Shown here one piece after another: positions 47,448-53,738 of a DNA stretch of 64,000 bases. The notes under the pieces were generated by a model. The model searched no databases, was not told the origin of the DNA, and worked only from the letters and a program-made list of their open reading frames with translations. This stretch comes from Methylocystis rosea SV97 (GTDB lineage: Bacteria; Pseudomonadota; Alphaproteobacteria; Rhizobiales; Beijerinckiaceae): the NCBI RefSeq assembly GCF_000372845.1, contig NZ_KB889963.1:2055923-2119922 (forward strand). Reading direction: 5' to 3'. Within the stretch, counting starts at the first letter, position 1; the number at the start of each line of letters is the position of its first letter. The position numbers and the translations under genes were made by a program.

Positions 47448-47476
47448 ATTATTCCCCATTTTGGGGAATTATGCAA
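47448..47476 (-). promoter_or_regulatory. Leftward early promoter with repressor operator in its spacer
   Basis: On the minus strand, a -35 TTGCAT (47476-47471) and -10 AATAAT (47453-47448) are 17 bases apart. The spacer is filled by the palindrome ATTCCCCA-TTT-TGGGGAAT (47451-47469). The same palindrome occurs at the rightward promoter at 50002, so both early promoters would be shut by the same repressor. Confidence 0.82.
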
Positions 47477-47490
47477 CCCCATAATGGGTA
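47477..47490. promoter_or_regulatory. Degenerate second operator
   Basis: CCCCATAATGGG, a shorter version of the TTCCCCA-N3-TGGGGAA operator, next to the leftward promoter on the side of the reverse transcriptase gene. It parallels the accessory site at 49971 next to the rightward promoter. Confidence 0.5.
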
Positions 47491-47555
47491 ATCGGTCCTG
47501 TCCAGTTAAGCTCGGATAGGATGCACGAGTAGCAGGATGTTGCCGGAGCCATCGG

Positions 47556-47595
47556 GCCGTAAGACTACGGTAAAAGGTGTTTACTTCTCACCCTT
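47556..47595 (+). other. Two adjacent hairpins in the reverse transcriptase leader
   Basis: Between the leftward promoter and the reverse transcriptase start are two short inverted repeats: CCGTA-AGAC-TACGG (47557-47570) and AAGGTG ... CACCCTT (47574-47595). They lie within 70 bases of the ATG. They could be leader structures or part of a non-coding RNA associated with the reverse transcriptase; neither is demonstrated. Confidence 0.35.
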
Positions 47596-47623
47596 GGATC
47601 CGCCTGCAAATGAGGACTGATTC

Positions 47624-49234
47624 ATGATTTCGGAGGCAAGCGTTCGGCGCGCTATAGATCACCTTGGATCATTTGGAGATACAGATCTCTTCCCACGATT
47701 GCCGGAGATGCGCTGTTTCCTCGAGCGCCCCAAAACTACCGCCAAAGACTGCGAAAACTTAAACCTGAGGCATTACACACCCGGAGGGACTCTCGAAACA
47801 CTGACGCCCAAATCGTGGCTGGGGTTCAGGATCGCTCACCAGCTTTCTGCATCCGATAACGTGATCTATCTTGCCGCGCTTCTGGATTGCGCTCCTTACC
47901 TCGAATCGGTTCGGTTACCCAAGGATGACAATGAGGCGTTTGCGTACCGCTTCTCCGAAGGCGAGTCTCCAAGGATATTTGAGCCGGCTCGTGGCTATCA
48001 CCAGTGGCTGGCCTATCTCTCGGAGTTCGGCGGTCCAGAGAATCCTTTTGCTGAAGATCGTCCGGCCATTATCACAGATATCTCGGACTTTTATCAACGT
48101 ATATACTTCCATAGGATCGAAAATGTATTGCAAGATGCTGGGTGCCCCAAGGGGCCGTCGGCCCTGGTAAAGAAAATAATCAAGACGACCCGCGCAAGGC
48201 AGTCGTACGGCTTGCCTGTCGGGAGCACCGCTTCGCGATTACTAGCAGAATGCCTACTGAACGACACGGACATGCTCTTGAAGAACATGGGTGTTAGATT
48301 CACCCGGTTCGTTGACGATTTTCGAATTGCGGTGCCTTCCGGAATGGAGGCGCATTCGATTTTATGCCAATTGGCTGAACACTTAATGGTTACTGAGGGA
48401 TTGTCCCTAAACGTTACCAAAACAAAAATGACTACCGTTAGGGAACTTGAACGCTCTTCAAGGGAACGTCTGCAAGATGTATTTACTAATGCTGAAATGG
48501 AAAAAATGCAGGCGCTGATTACATTGAGCTACGGTGAGGACGATGCGCCACGAGACGAAGATATCGTCTCAAATCCTTTTATTTCAGCGGAGTTCTTATT
48601 GCAGAAGCTGGACGAGATTGGTGATAAGAGGCGTATTGACCTATCGGTTTTCAAGGCCATCCTTCGGGCGTTACGGTTTTTGCCGGGCATTGATGCGGTC
48701 CGCCTGCTTGAGAGGCACGCGGACCTGCTTTACTATGTGCCTCGTGAATATTGCCTAGCGCTCAGCGCGGCGTCCAAGCAAGATGGCTTTGCCGTCGATC
48801 AAGTGAAAGCGAGAGTTATTGAGTTACTTGCTATGCCACCCTACTCGGACCTAGCATATGTTCGATCTTGGCTGCTGTATCTCTTTGTTGATGGCACAAT
48901 TCCCGTATCACTTGCCGATTGGCGCTATTATGATTTTAATAGAAGCGTAATCGAGCGCCGCTCTCATTTCTTTTTGCGTGGTCTGGCGAACGACCGCGCA
49001 TTTTTCCGCGCGCAAAAAACCCAGCTCGGATCCTTGAGCGAATGGGAAAAGCCAGCCGCCCTGATGGCCGCGATGTGCCTGCCCGAGGACGAATACAAGA
49101 GCTGGCTATCAGTTGCAGCGTCGCAGCTTTCAAGCCCGTTTGCTGCCACGTACACGAACTGGTTGCGCGATCGATACGGCGCTCTCGTCCTGCTGCTATC
49201 TGAACCGCATCAACCCGTTTGCACAGACCTTTAG
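47624..49234 (+). CDS. Defence-type (Abi/UG-like) reverse transcriptase
   Basis: A 536-residue protein with all core reverse transcriptase motifs. Motif A is TDISDFYQRI (Asp152), motif B is YGLPVGSTASRLLAE (196-210), motif C is RFVDDFRIAV (Asp231-Asp232), and motif D is EGLSLNVTKTK. The C-terminal half (about 280-536) is helical with no recognised domain. It lacks group II intron maturase and retron-specific features; the layout matches abortive-infection and unknown-group (DRT) enzymes that protect against phages. It is A+T-richer than neighbours, opposite in orientation to the genes on both sides, and located between the leftward promoter and the repressor gene, a typical cargo position. 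Confidence 0.88.
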   Translation: MISEASVRRAIDHLGSFGDTDLFPRLPEMRCFLERPKTTAKDCENLNLRHYTPGGTLETLTPKSWLGFRIAHQLSASDNVIYLAALLDCAPYLESVRLPKDDNEAFAYRFSEGESPRIFEPARGYHQWLAYLSEFGGPENPFAEDRPAIITDISDFYQRIYFHRIENVLQDAGCPKGPSALVKKIIKTTRARQSYGLPVGSTASRLLAECLLNDTDMLLKNMGVRFTRFVDDFRIAVPSGMEAHSILCQLAEHLMVTEGLSLNVTKTKMTTVRELERSSRERLQDVFTNAEMEKMQALITLSYGEDDAPRDEDIVSNPFISAEFLLQKLDEIGDKRRIDLSVFKAILRALRFLPGIDAVRLLERHADLLYYVPREYCLALSAASKQDGFAVDQVKARVIELLAMPPYSDLAYVRSWLLYLFVDGTIPVSLADWRYYDFNRSVIERRSHFFLRGLANDRAFFRAQKTQLGSLSEWEKPAALMAAMCLPEDEYKSWLSVAASQLSSPFAATYTNWLRDRYGALVLLLSEPHQPVCTDL

Positions 49235-49366
49235 CGACAGTGGGCGCACATTCAAGTAGATCGCGACTGGAGAAGCACGAGATCTGCAAACCCATTGAGT
49301 GCCGACGAATGCAAGCCGAAGGCCGGGTTAAAGAGATTCATCCCGCGGCGAGCCCCGTCCATAAAC

Positions 49367-49933
49367 CTATCGCGGAACCATCTGTTTAACTCGCGCCGCC
49401 CAGATCACAGTGGCATCATAAATTGGCGGCTCGGTGTTTGATATCAGGTCGTATTTGCCATTGCGCTGGCCTCTCTTGAGCTTCTTAACGAGGACGCGTT
49501 GATCATCGAGCCCGATGACGCAAAGCTTTCCGATCAGATCACTCGTCACCGGCTCGCGCCGCTGATCGTAAAAAATCAGCCAGCGATCGAACAGCTCCCC
49601 AAGCGAAGTTCCCCGAATCTCAACCGCGACGGTTTCATCAGTCGCTCCATCCGGCGCCTCAACCTCATCGAACGGGCCTTGTCCCAAGTCGAAAAACGCT
49701 TCCGCGCCGGCGCCAACGTAGCCGACCACAGGGACAACTCTTGAAACCTCTTCGATTACGTCGGCCTCTCGAACACCAAATGCGCGGGCGGCTCTGGCGA
49801 TGTAATCGGCAGTCAAACGGCGGTCGCCGTCTTCAACTTTGACGTAGCCGCCTTTCGACAGACCCATCGCATCGGCCGCCTGCTGCTGCGTCATCCTCGC
49901 GGCCTTTCGAAGCGCTTTCAGATTATTCCCCAT
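49367..49933 (-). CDS. Phage CI/LexA-like repressor (XRE HTH plus S24 peptidase)
   Basis: A 188-residue repressor. The N-terminal helix-turn-helix (LRKAARMTQQQAADAMGLSKGGYVKVEDG) binds operators. The C-terminal half is an S24 domain with an Ala-Gly cleavage region (GYVGAGAE), nucleophile Ser110 in IRGTSLGEL, and the general-base Lys in RVLVKKLKRG. RecA-stimulated self-cleavage would induce the prophage. The operator at 49925-49942 covers its own start codon, which suggests autoregulation. It reads leftward, divergent from the Cro-like gene. Confidence 0.93.
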   Translation of the reverse strand: MGNNLKALRKAARMTQQQAADAMGLSKGGYVKVEDGDRRLTADYIARAARAFGVREADVIEEVSRVVPVVGYVGAGAEAFFDLGQGPFDEVEAPDGATDETVAVEIRGTSLGELFDRWLIFYDQRREPVTSDLIGKLCVIGLDDQRVLVKKLKRGQRNGKYDLISNTEPPIYDATVIWAARVKQMVPR

Positions 49934-49942
49934 AAAGGGGAT
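49925..49942. promoter_or_regulatory. Repressor operator over the repressor start codon
   Basis: ATTCCCCATAAAGGGGAT overlaps the ATG (49931-49933) and first codons of the repressor gene. It has the same half-sites as the promoter operators at 47451 and 50002. Binding here would limit repressor synthesis. Confidence 0.75.
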
Positions 49943-49970
49943 ACTGACGCGCTCCGCTGTCGCCTGCGTC

Positions 49971-49984
49971 TCCCATTATGGGGA
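49971..49984. promoter_or_regulatory. Shorter operator between repressor and Cro-like gene
   Basis: TCCCATTATGGGGA, an imperfect copy of the operator, about 18 bases to the left of the rightward -35 element. It may be a cooperative or lower-affinity site. Confidence 0.55.
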
Positions 49985-49993
49985 ACTTTCTGC

Positions 49994-50022
49994 TTGACCA
50001 TGTTCCCCAAATTGGGGAATAT
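49994..50022 (+). promoter_or_regulatory. Rightward early promoter with operator in its spacer
   Basis: TTGACC (-35, 49994-49999), a 17-base spacer, and GAATAT (-10, 50017-50022). The operator palindrome GTTCCCCA-AAT-TGGGGAAT fills 50002-50020. It drives the Cro-like gene at 50046 and the rightward early operon. The design mirrors the leftward promoter. Confidence 0.82.
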
Positions 50023-50045
50023 AGCTGAGGCGCGGACGGAGCGGC

Positions 50046-50276
50046 ATGAAACTCCTGGATTACCTGAAGCTCAACGAGATCGCTGACGAAGCCTTCGCGG
50101 CAGAGTTCGACGGAGAGATCTCGGCAAGCGCCGTTCGCAAATGGAAATACGGCGAACGCAACCCGCGGCTTCCTGAGCTTGTTCGCATCGAGGAGATCAC
50201 CAACGGCGCAGTTACGGCGCGCGACTTCCTGCCCGATCAGCCGACACAAACCGACCTCACCGAGGCCGCGTCATGA
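50046..50276 (+). CDS. Cro-like regulator
   Basis: A 76-residue helix-turn-helix protein (MKLLDYLKLNEIADEAFAAE, then ISASAVRKWKYGERNPRLPELVRIEEITNG), the pattern of small Cro/YdaS-like phage regulators. It is the first gene behind the rightward promoter, 24 bases after the -10, with GGACGGAG as ribosome binding site. It is expected to compete with the repressor for the shared operators. It overlaps the next small gene by ATGA. Confidence 0.85.
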   Translation: MKLLDYLKLNEIADEAFAAEFDGEISASAVRKWKYGERNPRLPELVRIEEITNGAVTARDFLPDQPTQTDLTEAAS

Positions 50277-50416
50277 CCGAACCGGACGACGTTCGCTCAT
50301 TCAGTACGCCCGCATCGCTCGCGATCATCGGCGCCGCCGCCGTCGCGTCCGCAGCGCTCGGCGTCGCGCTCTACTTCCTCGTGCTGATGCTCGACGCCGC
50401 GCTTGGAGGCGGCTGA
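50273..50416 (+). CDS. Small phage membrane protein (47 aa)
   Basis: A 47-residue ORF beginning in an ATGA overlap with the Cro-like gene (MTEPDDVRSFSTPASLAIIG...). It has one long hydrophobic segment (about 15-40) rich in Ala, Leu and Val, ending ALGGG. Translational coupling to the Cro-like gene is the main evidence. Function unknown. Confidence 0.6.
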   Translation: MTEPDDVRSFSTPASLAIIGAAAVASAALGVALYFLVLMLDAALGGG

Positions 50417-50813
50417 CTAAGAGTTTCCGGGTGTGCTCCCGGGAAAGCGCGCGCCGCAGCGCTGAGTGCGGTGTTTTTCCCAGTCCTTGAAACTCCCCGG
50501 CGCTTCGGCGTCGGGGCCTTTCAGGGCGGCGCAAGTTTCATGGGTTCGCCACGTCACGCAATCCGTGGCGGAGACTCGAATGGAAGCGAGGATCCAATCG
50601 AGAAGGCGGGCGCCGGCGCTTTGAAGCCGGCGACCGCACCAGCGGGGAAGGCAAAAGGTCACGCGTTCCTTCCCGCGTTGGCGTTCGAATTCGGCGACGC
50701 GCTTGAGCCGCCAAGCAGAGCGCGTCGGAGAGGGAGATTGATGGCTCCTCATGTCCTGGGTTTTGGCATGAGGAGCTTTGCAGATGTGCAAAAAGCCTTT
50801 GCATGAGGAGCAA
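50417..50813. other. Early-operon gap with a stable UUCG hairpin
   Basis: About 400 bases between the small membrane protein and the next supported gene. It holds a hairpin CCCCGGCGC-TTCG-GCGTCGGGG at 50495-50516 (nine pairs, one G-T, cUUCGg tetraloop) followed by CCTTTC. This could be a terminator, an antitermination point or a structured RNA. An open frame at 50471-50806 spans it but has no ribosome binding site or homology. Confidence 0.55.
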
Positions 50814-51158
50814 ATGACGAGCGCGGTGAGCGAGGCGAGAGAGTGGGCGAAATGGCTCGTTCAGCGCGAGACGCGCGGCCCCGGCGATCTCGAAAACGCC
50901 ATGCGCAGGCTCGAGGCGCGCTACGGCGTGCCGTTCTCGACGCTCTGGGCGCTCCGCTACCGGCCGCCGAAGGACATCTTCGTCGGCGTCTACGAGGCGC
51001 TGCGCGACGCCTATCTGGCCGAACACGAAAAGCAAGAACGGCTTCTTCGACATGAACGAGAAATCACCGAAGCGAAAAGCAGGATTTCTTCGGCTTTTGT
51101 CCGCGCTGGCGCTGCGTTGGCTCGCGCGGCTGATGTTCTGGAGCGCGAGGACGACTGA
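50814..51158 (+). CDS. Hypothetical early phage protein (114 aa)
   Basis: A 114-residue helical protein from ATG 50814 (MTSAVSEAREWAKWLVQRET), behind TGAGGAGCAA. It contains PFSTLWALRYRPPKDIFVGVYEALRDAYLAEHEKQERLLRHE, shared with short Rhizobiales phage proteins, and a charged coiled end. Function unknown. Confidence 0.65.
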   Translation: MTSAVSEAREWAKWLVQRETRGPGDLENAMRRLEARYGVPFSTLWALRYRPPKDIFVGVYEALRDAYLAEHEKQERLLRHEREITEAKSRISSAFVRAGAALARAADVLEREDD

Positions 51159-51161
51159 CCG

Positions 51162-51461
51162 ATGCTTCGACGCGCTCTCCCTAATCGCCGCGCGCATGAG
51201 GCGCGCCAGTTCGAATTTCGGGGCGCGCCTTATACCGTCGGCGTCGGACGGTTCGAGGACGGCGCGCTCGCCGAAGTCTTCATCGACTGCGCCTCCAAGG
51301 TAATGCTGCCGCTTGGCGACGACGCCAAGGCCGCGGTCTGTCTTTCGATCGCTCTGCAATATGGCGCGCCAGCTGACGTCATCCGCAAAGCGGTGACCCG
51401 CACCACGGACGGCGCCGCGACCGGGATCATCGGCGCAGCGCTCGATCTTCTGGAGTCTTAG
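51162..51461 (+). CDS. TSCPD-like small phage protein
   Basis: A 99-residue protein resembling the TSCPD domain found at the end of some ribonucleotide reductases and as stand-alone phage proteins. It carries TVGVGRFEDGALAEVFIDC, then DDAKAAVCLSIALQYGAPADVIRKAVTR and GAATGIIGAALDLL. The role of such proteins in phages is not established; a link to nucleotide metabolism is only suggested. Confidence 0.65.
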   Translation: MLRRALPNRRAHEARQFEFRGAPYTVGVGRFEDGALAEVFIDCASKVMLPLGDDAKAAVCLSIALQYGAPADVIRKAVTRTTDGAATGIIGAALDLLES

Positions 51462-51473
51462 GAGGAGGACGGC

Positions 51474-51971
51474 ATGTCGGAAACAGAAAAGCTCGTCAAC
51501 AAGAAGCAATTCGGGGCGCTCATCAAGGCGGCCGATCAGGCGAAGACGAAGGTCGCGAGCGTAAACGGCGAGATCGGCGAGCGCATCAAGCATGCCGTCG
51601 AGAACGGCAATCTGCACGCTGGCGCCTTCAAGGCGATCCTGAAGCTCTATCGGATGGACTCGGAGAAGCGGGACGCGTGGCTGCGCTCCTTCGACGCCTA
51701 TCGCGACATGGCGGGCGAGCTGAACCTCTTCGAGGAGCATGTCGGCGATCTCGACGATATGGCGCGACGCGACACGCAGAAGGAAGCGGAAGAGGCCGAG
51801 GCGGCGCAGGTCGCCGAAAACGTCGAGCGGCTGGAGAACGGCATTTCGCAGCTCAGCGATGAAGAGCGCGAGTTCGACGACGCGACGTCGAGCAAGCCGT
51901 CGCGGCGGCGCGCGAAGAAATCGGAAGACGACGGCGCCGACGAAAAGGCCGGGACTTACTCCTACCAGTGA
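51474..51971 (+). CDS. Hypothetical coiled-coil phage protein (165 aa)
   Basis: A 165-residue protein (MSETEKLVNKKQFGALIKAAD ...) behind GGAGGAGGAC. The first half has an IGERIKHAVENGNLHAGAFK segment recalling small DNA-associated Rhizobiales proteins. The second half is strongly acidic and helical, ending in a basic RRRAKKSEDDG tail. No family assigned; a DNA- or protein-scaffolding role is possible. Confidence 0.65.
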   Translation: MSETEKLVNKKQFGALIKAADQAKTKVASVNGEIGERIKHAVENGNLHAGAFKAILKLYRMDSEKRDAWLRSFDAYRDMAGELNLFEEHVGDLDDMARRDTQKEAEEAEAAQVAENVERLENGISQLSDEEREFDDATSSKPSRRRAKKSEDDGADEKAGTYSYQ

Positions 51972-51978
51972 GGAAACG

Positions 51979-52233
51979 ATGGCGAAATTTTACGTCACGA
52001 CCAACATGAAGAACAACGACAAGCATTTCCAATTTGTCTTCGACACGATGGAAGCTGCGTCGGTTGACGAGCTGGTCGAGCTTCTCGACTCCGGCAAGAC
52101 GGTCATCGGCAGCAAACGCATCGGGAGCGGCCCTGAATCCGGATCGGTTCGCCTCTCTCTCAACAGCTCCATCGTCGGCATGATCCAGGATTTCGTTCCG
52201 AGACCGAGGGGCGATGCTGATACTCGCGCTTGA
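51979..52233 (+). CDS. Hypothetical phage protein (84 aa)
   Basis: An 84-residue beta-rich protein (MAKFYVTTNMKNNDKHFQFVF) starting seven bases after the upstream stop, with GAGGAAACG as ribosome binding site. It contains SVDELVELLDSGKTVIGSKRI. Its C-terminus overlaps the start of the resolvase gene by 20 bases. Unknown function. Confidence 0.6.
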   Translation: MAKFYVTTNMKNNDKHFQFVFDTMEAASVDELVELLDSGKTVIGSKRIGSGPESGSVRLSLNSSIVGMIQDFVPRPRGDADTRA

Positions 52234-52765
52234 TATCGCGACCTACTGCGGATTCGCGCTCGGGCGCGCGGGGGAAATCCCGGCGTCCGGCTCCGTGCGC
52301 CTGAAGCGCCCGGGCGAGCCAGCGGACGTCGCGGCGTTCAACATGCGCTGCTTTCTGCGGGACAGGCTGATGCTCGAGCGGCCGGACCTCATCTGCATCG
52401 AGCACTATCTCAACCCCGTCGCGCAGAAGAGCGCGGACGCCGTGATCCTGCAGCTCATGTGCTTCGGCGTCGCGGTGGCGGAGGCGATGGCGCGGGACAT
52501 CCGGCACGAGAAGCCGGCGGCCTCGACGGTGCGGAAGCATTTCATCGGCGCCGCCAACAAGGGCGAGCGCAAGGCGACAAAGGCGGCGGTGCTGAACCGC
52601 GCCCGCGCGCTCGGCTATATCCCCCGCGATTGCATCGACGACAATCGCGCCGACGCCTGCGCGATATGGGATTACGCAGCGGCGACCTATGCGCGCGTGC
52701 GGCCTTCGAAGCTCGTGATGTTCGACGAGATCCCCGGCGCGGCGCATCCGGAGGCGCGCCAATGA
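52214..52765 (+). CDS. Phage RuvC-like Holliday junction resolvase
   Basis: A 183-residue RNase H-fold nuclease. Acidic catalytic residues: Asp in LILALDIATYCGFALG, Glu in LICIEHYLNP, and the C-terminal Asp pair in CIDDNRADACAIWDYA. Phage RuvC-like enzymes resolve branched DNA before packaging. It shares fold but little sequence with the host RuvC at 13043. The stop overlaps the next gene's start (ATGA). Confidence 0.85.
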   Translation: MLILALDIATYCGFALGRAGEIPASGSVRLKRPGEPADVAAFNMRCFLRDRLMLERPDLICIEHYLNPVAQKSADAVILQLMCFGVAVAEAMARDIRHEKPAASTVRKHFIGAANKGERKATKAAVLNRARALGYIPRDCIDDNRADACAIWDYAAATYARVRPSKLVMFDEIPGAAHPEARQ

Positions 52766-53067
52766 TTGCTCGCGCGTCGCAAACGATCGCTCGCGCGTCG
52801 CAGACGATTTCCGACGCCTCGCAACTCAGCGCCTTGCAGACGGCCATAGGGCTCGCGCACGGCCGCGTGCGGCTGACGCGCGGCGAGCAGGAAGTGTTCG
52901 AACGCCACATCGGCGCCATTCGCGCGCGCATCGAGCGCGCTGCCGCGCGGCGGGAGTCGAACGGAACGGACATCACTGAGATCGTCGAGGCGCTCTTGAA
53001 TGTCTGCCCCGGCGGCGCGGTCAAAGACCGGGCGCTGGCGTGGCTCGTAGCGAGGGGAACGCAATGA
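52762..53067 (+). CDS. Hypothetical phage protein with N-terminal heptad repeat
   Basis: A 101-residue protein starting in an ATGA overlap with the resolvase gene. The N-terminus repeats IARASQT twice and then ISDASQL, encoded by tandem copies of a DNA repeat also found in recT. The rest is helical and basic (ERHIGAIRARIERAAARRES). It overlaps the methyltransferase gene by four bases. Function unknown. Confidence 0.6.
   Translation: MIARASQTIARASQTISDASQLSALQTAIGLAHGRVRLTRGEQEVFERHIGAIRARIERAAARRESNGTDITEIVEALLNVCPGGAVKDRALAWLVARGTQ
52764..52808 (+). repeat. Tandem 21-base repeat, copy also in recT
   Basis: Two tandem copies (52764-52787 and 52785-52808) of consensus GATYGCTCGCGCGTCG-CARACGAT with a 21-base period. 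The second is identical over 24 bases to an inverted copy at 44819-44842. The DNA, not the peptide, is conserved, because the two loci use different reading frames. Confidence 0.85.
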
Positions 53068-53738
53068 TGAGCGCACCCCTCGAAAAGCGCGAAAAGCGTG
53101 CGCATGTCTTCAAGCGCGACGCGCTCGACTTCTATGTCGAGGAGCGGCGCGCGAGCGAAGCGCTTTTTGCCGTCGAGAAATTCGTCGGCCCGGTTTGGGA
53201 TCCAGCCTGCGGCAGCGGGAACATTGTGCGCGCCGCCCACGAGGCCGGACTTCAAGTCTCGGGCTCAGACCTGCGCGAGCGCATGGGAGACGATTTGCGG
53301 CGCTTCTTCGCCGGCGTCTTCGACTTCACTCATGCGATCAATCCGGCGCATCTTCCTCTCGATTCCTGGCACGCTGCCAACATCGTCACCAACCCGCCGT
53401 TCTTTCGCGGCAAGGGGACCGAGGCCTTCATCCGCAAGGCGCTGCAGATCGCTGAAGGCAAGGTCGCGGTCTTCGCCTCGATCAAGTTCCTTGCCGGCGC
53501 GCAGCGAGCGAATGGGCTATTCGCCGACCATTGCCCGCATCGGATCTGGGTCATCACGCCGCGCGTGTCATGCCCGCCGGGCGAATATCTATTGTCCGGC
53601 GGAAAGGCGGGGCAGGGGACCGACGATTGGGTTTGGCTGGTCTGGGATCTAACCGCGCCGCCTGCGACGACGGCGCAGTTCGGCTGGCTCCGCAAGCCTG
53701 ACGCTGAAAAGAAGAGCGCGCAGGCGCGCGCCGCATGA
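53064..53738 (+). CDS. Phage DNA N6-adenine-type methyltransferase
   Basis: A 224-residue methyltransferase. The SAM-binding motif I is WDPACGSGNIV (46-53) and the catalytic motif IV is NPPF (110-113), typical of N6-adenine enzymes. There is no target-recognition extension of note and no partner endonuclease, so it is an orphan enzyme probably protecting phage DNA from host restriction. It overlaps the preceding and following genes by four bases. Confidence 0.82.
   Translation: MMSAPLEKREKRAHVFKRDALDFYVEERRASEALFAVEKFVGPVWDPACGSGNIVRAAHEAGLQVSGSDLRERMGDDLRRFFAGVFDFTHAINPAHLPLDSWHAANIVTNPPFFRGKGTEAFIRKALQIAEGKVAVFASIKFLAGAQRANGLFADHCPHRIWVITPRVSCPPGEYLLSGGKAGQGTDDWVWLVWDLTAPPATTAQFGWLRKPDAEKKSAQARAA

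Noticed and set aside
47483-49366. Retron interpretation of the reverse transcriptase locus
   Set aside because: No recognisable msr-msd inverted-repeat pair and no retron-specific motifs in the protein; the enzyme fits the Abi/unknown-group pattern better.
50471-50806. 111-residue frame spanning the early gap
   Set aside because: Contains the stable UUCG hairpin, lacks a ribosome binding site, and ends just inside the next supported gene region.
50538-51740. Long minus-strand frame in the early region
   Set aside because: It opposes a run of short plus-strand genes with ribosome binding sites and coupled starts; no homology.
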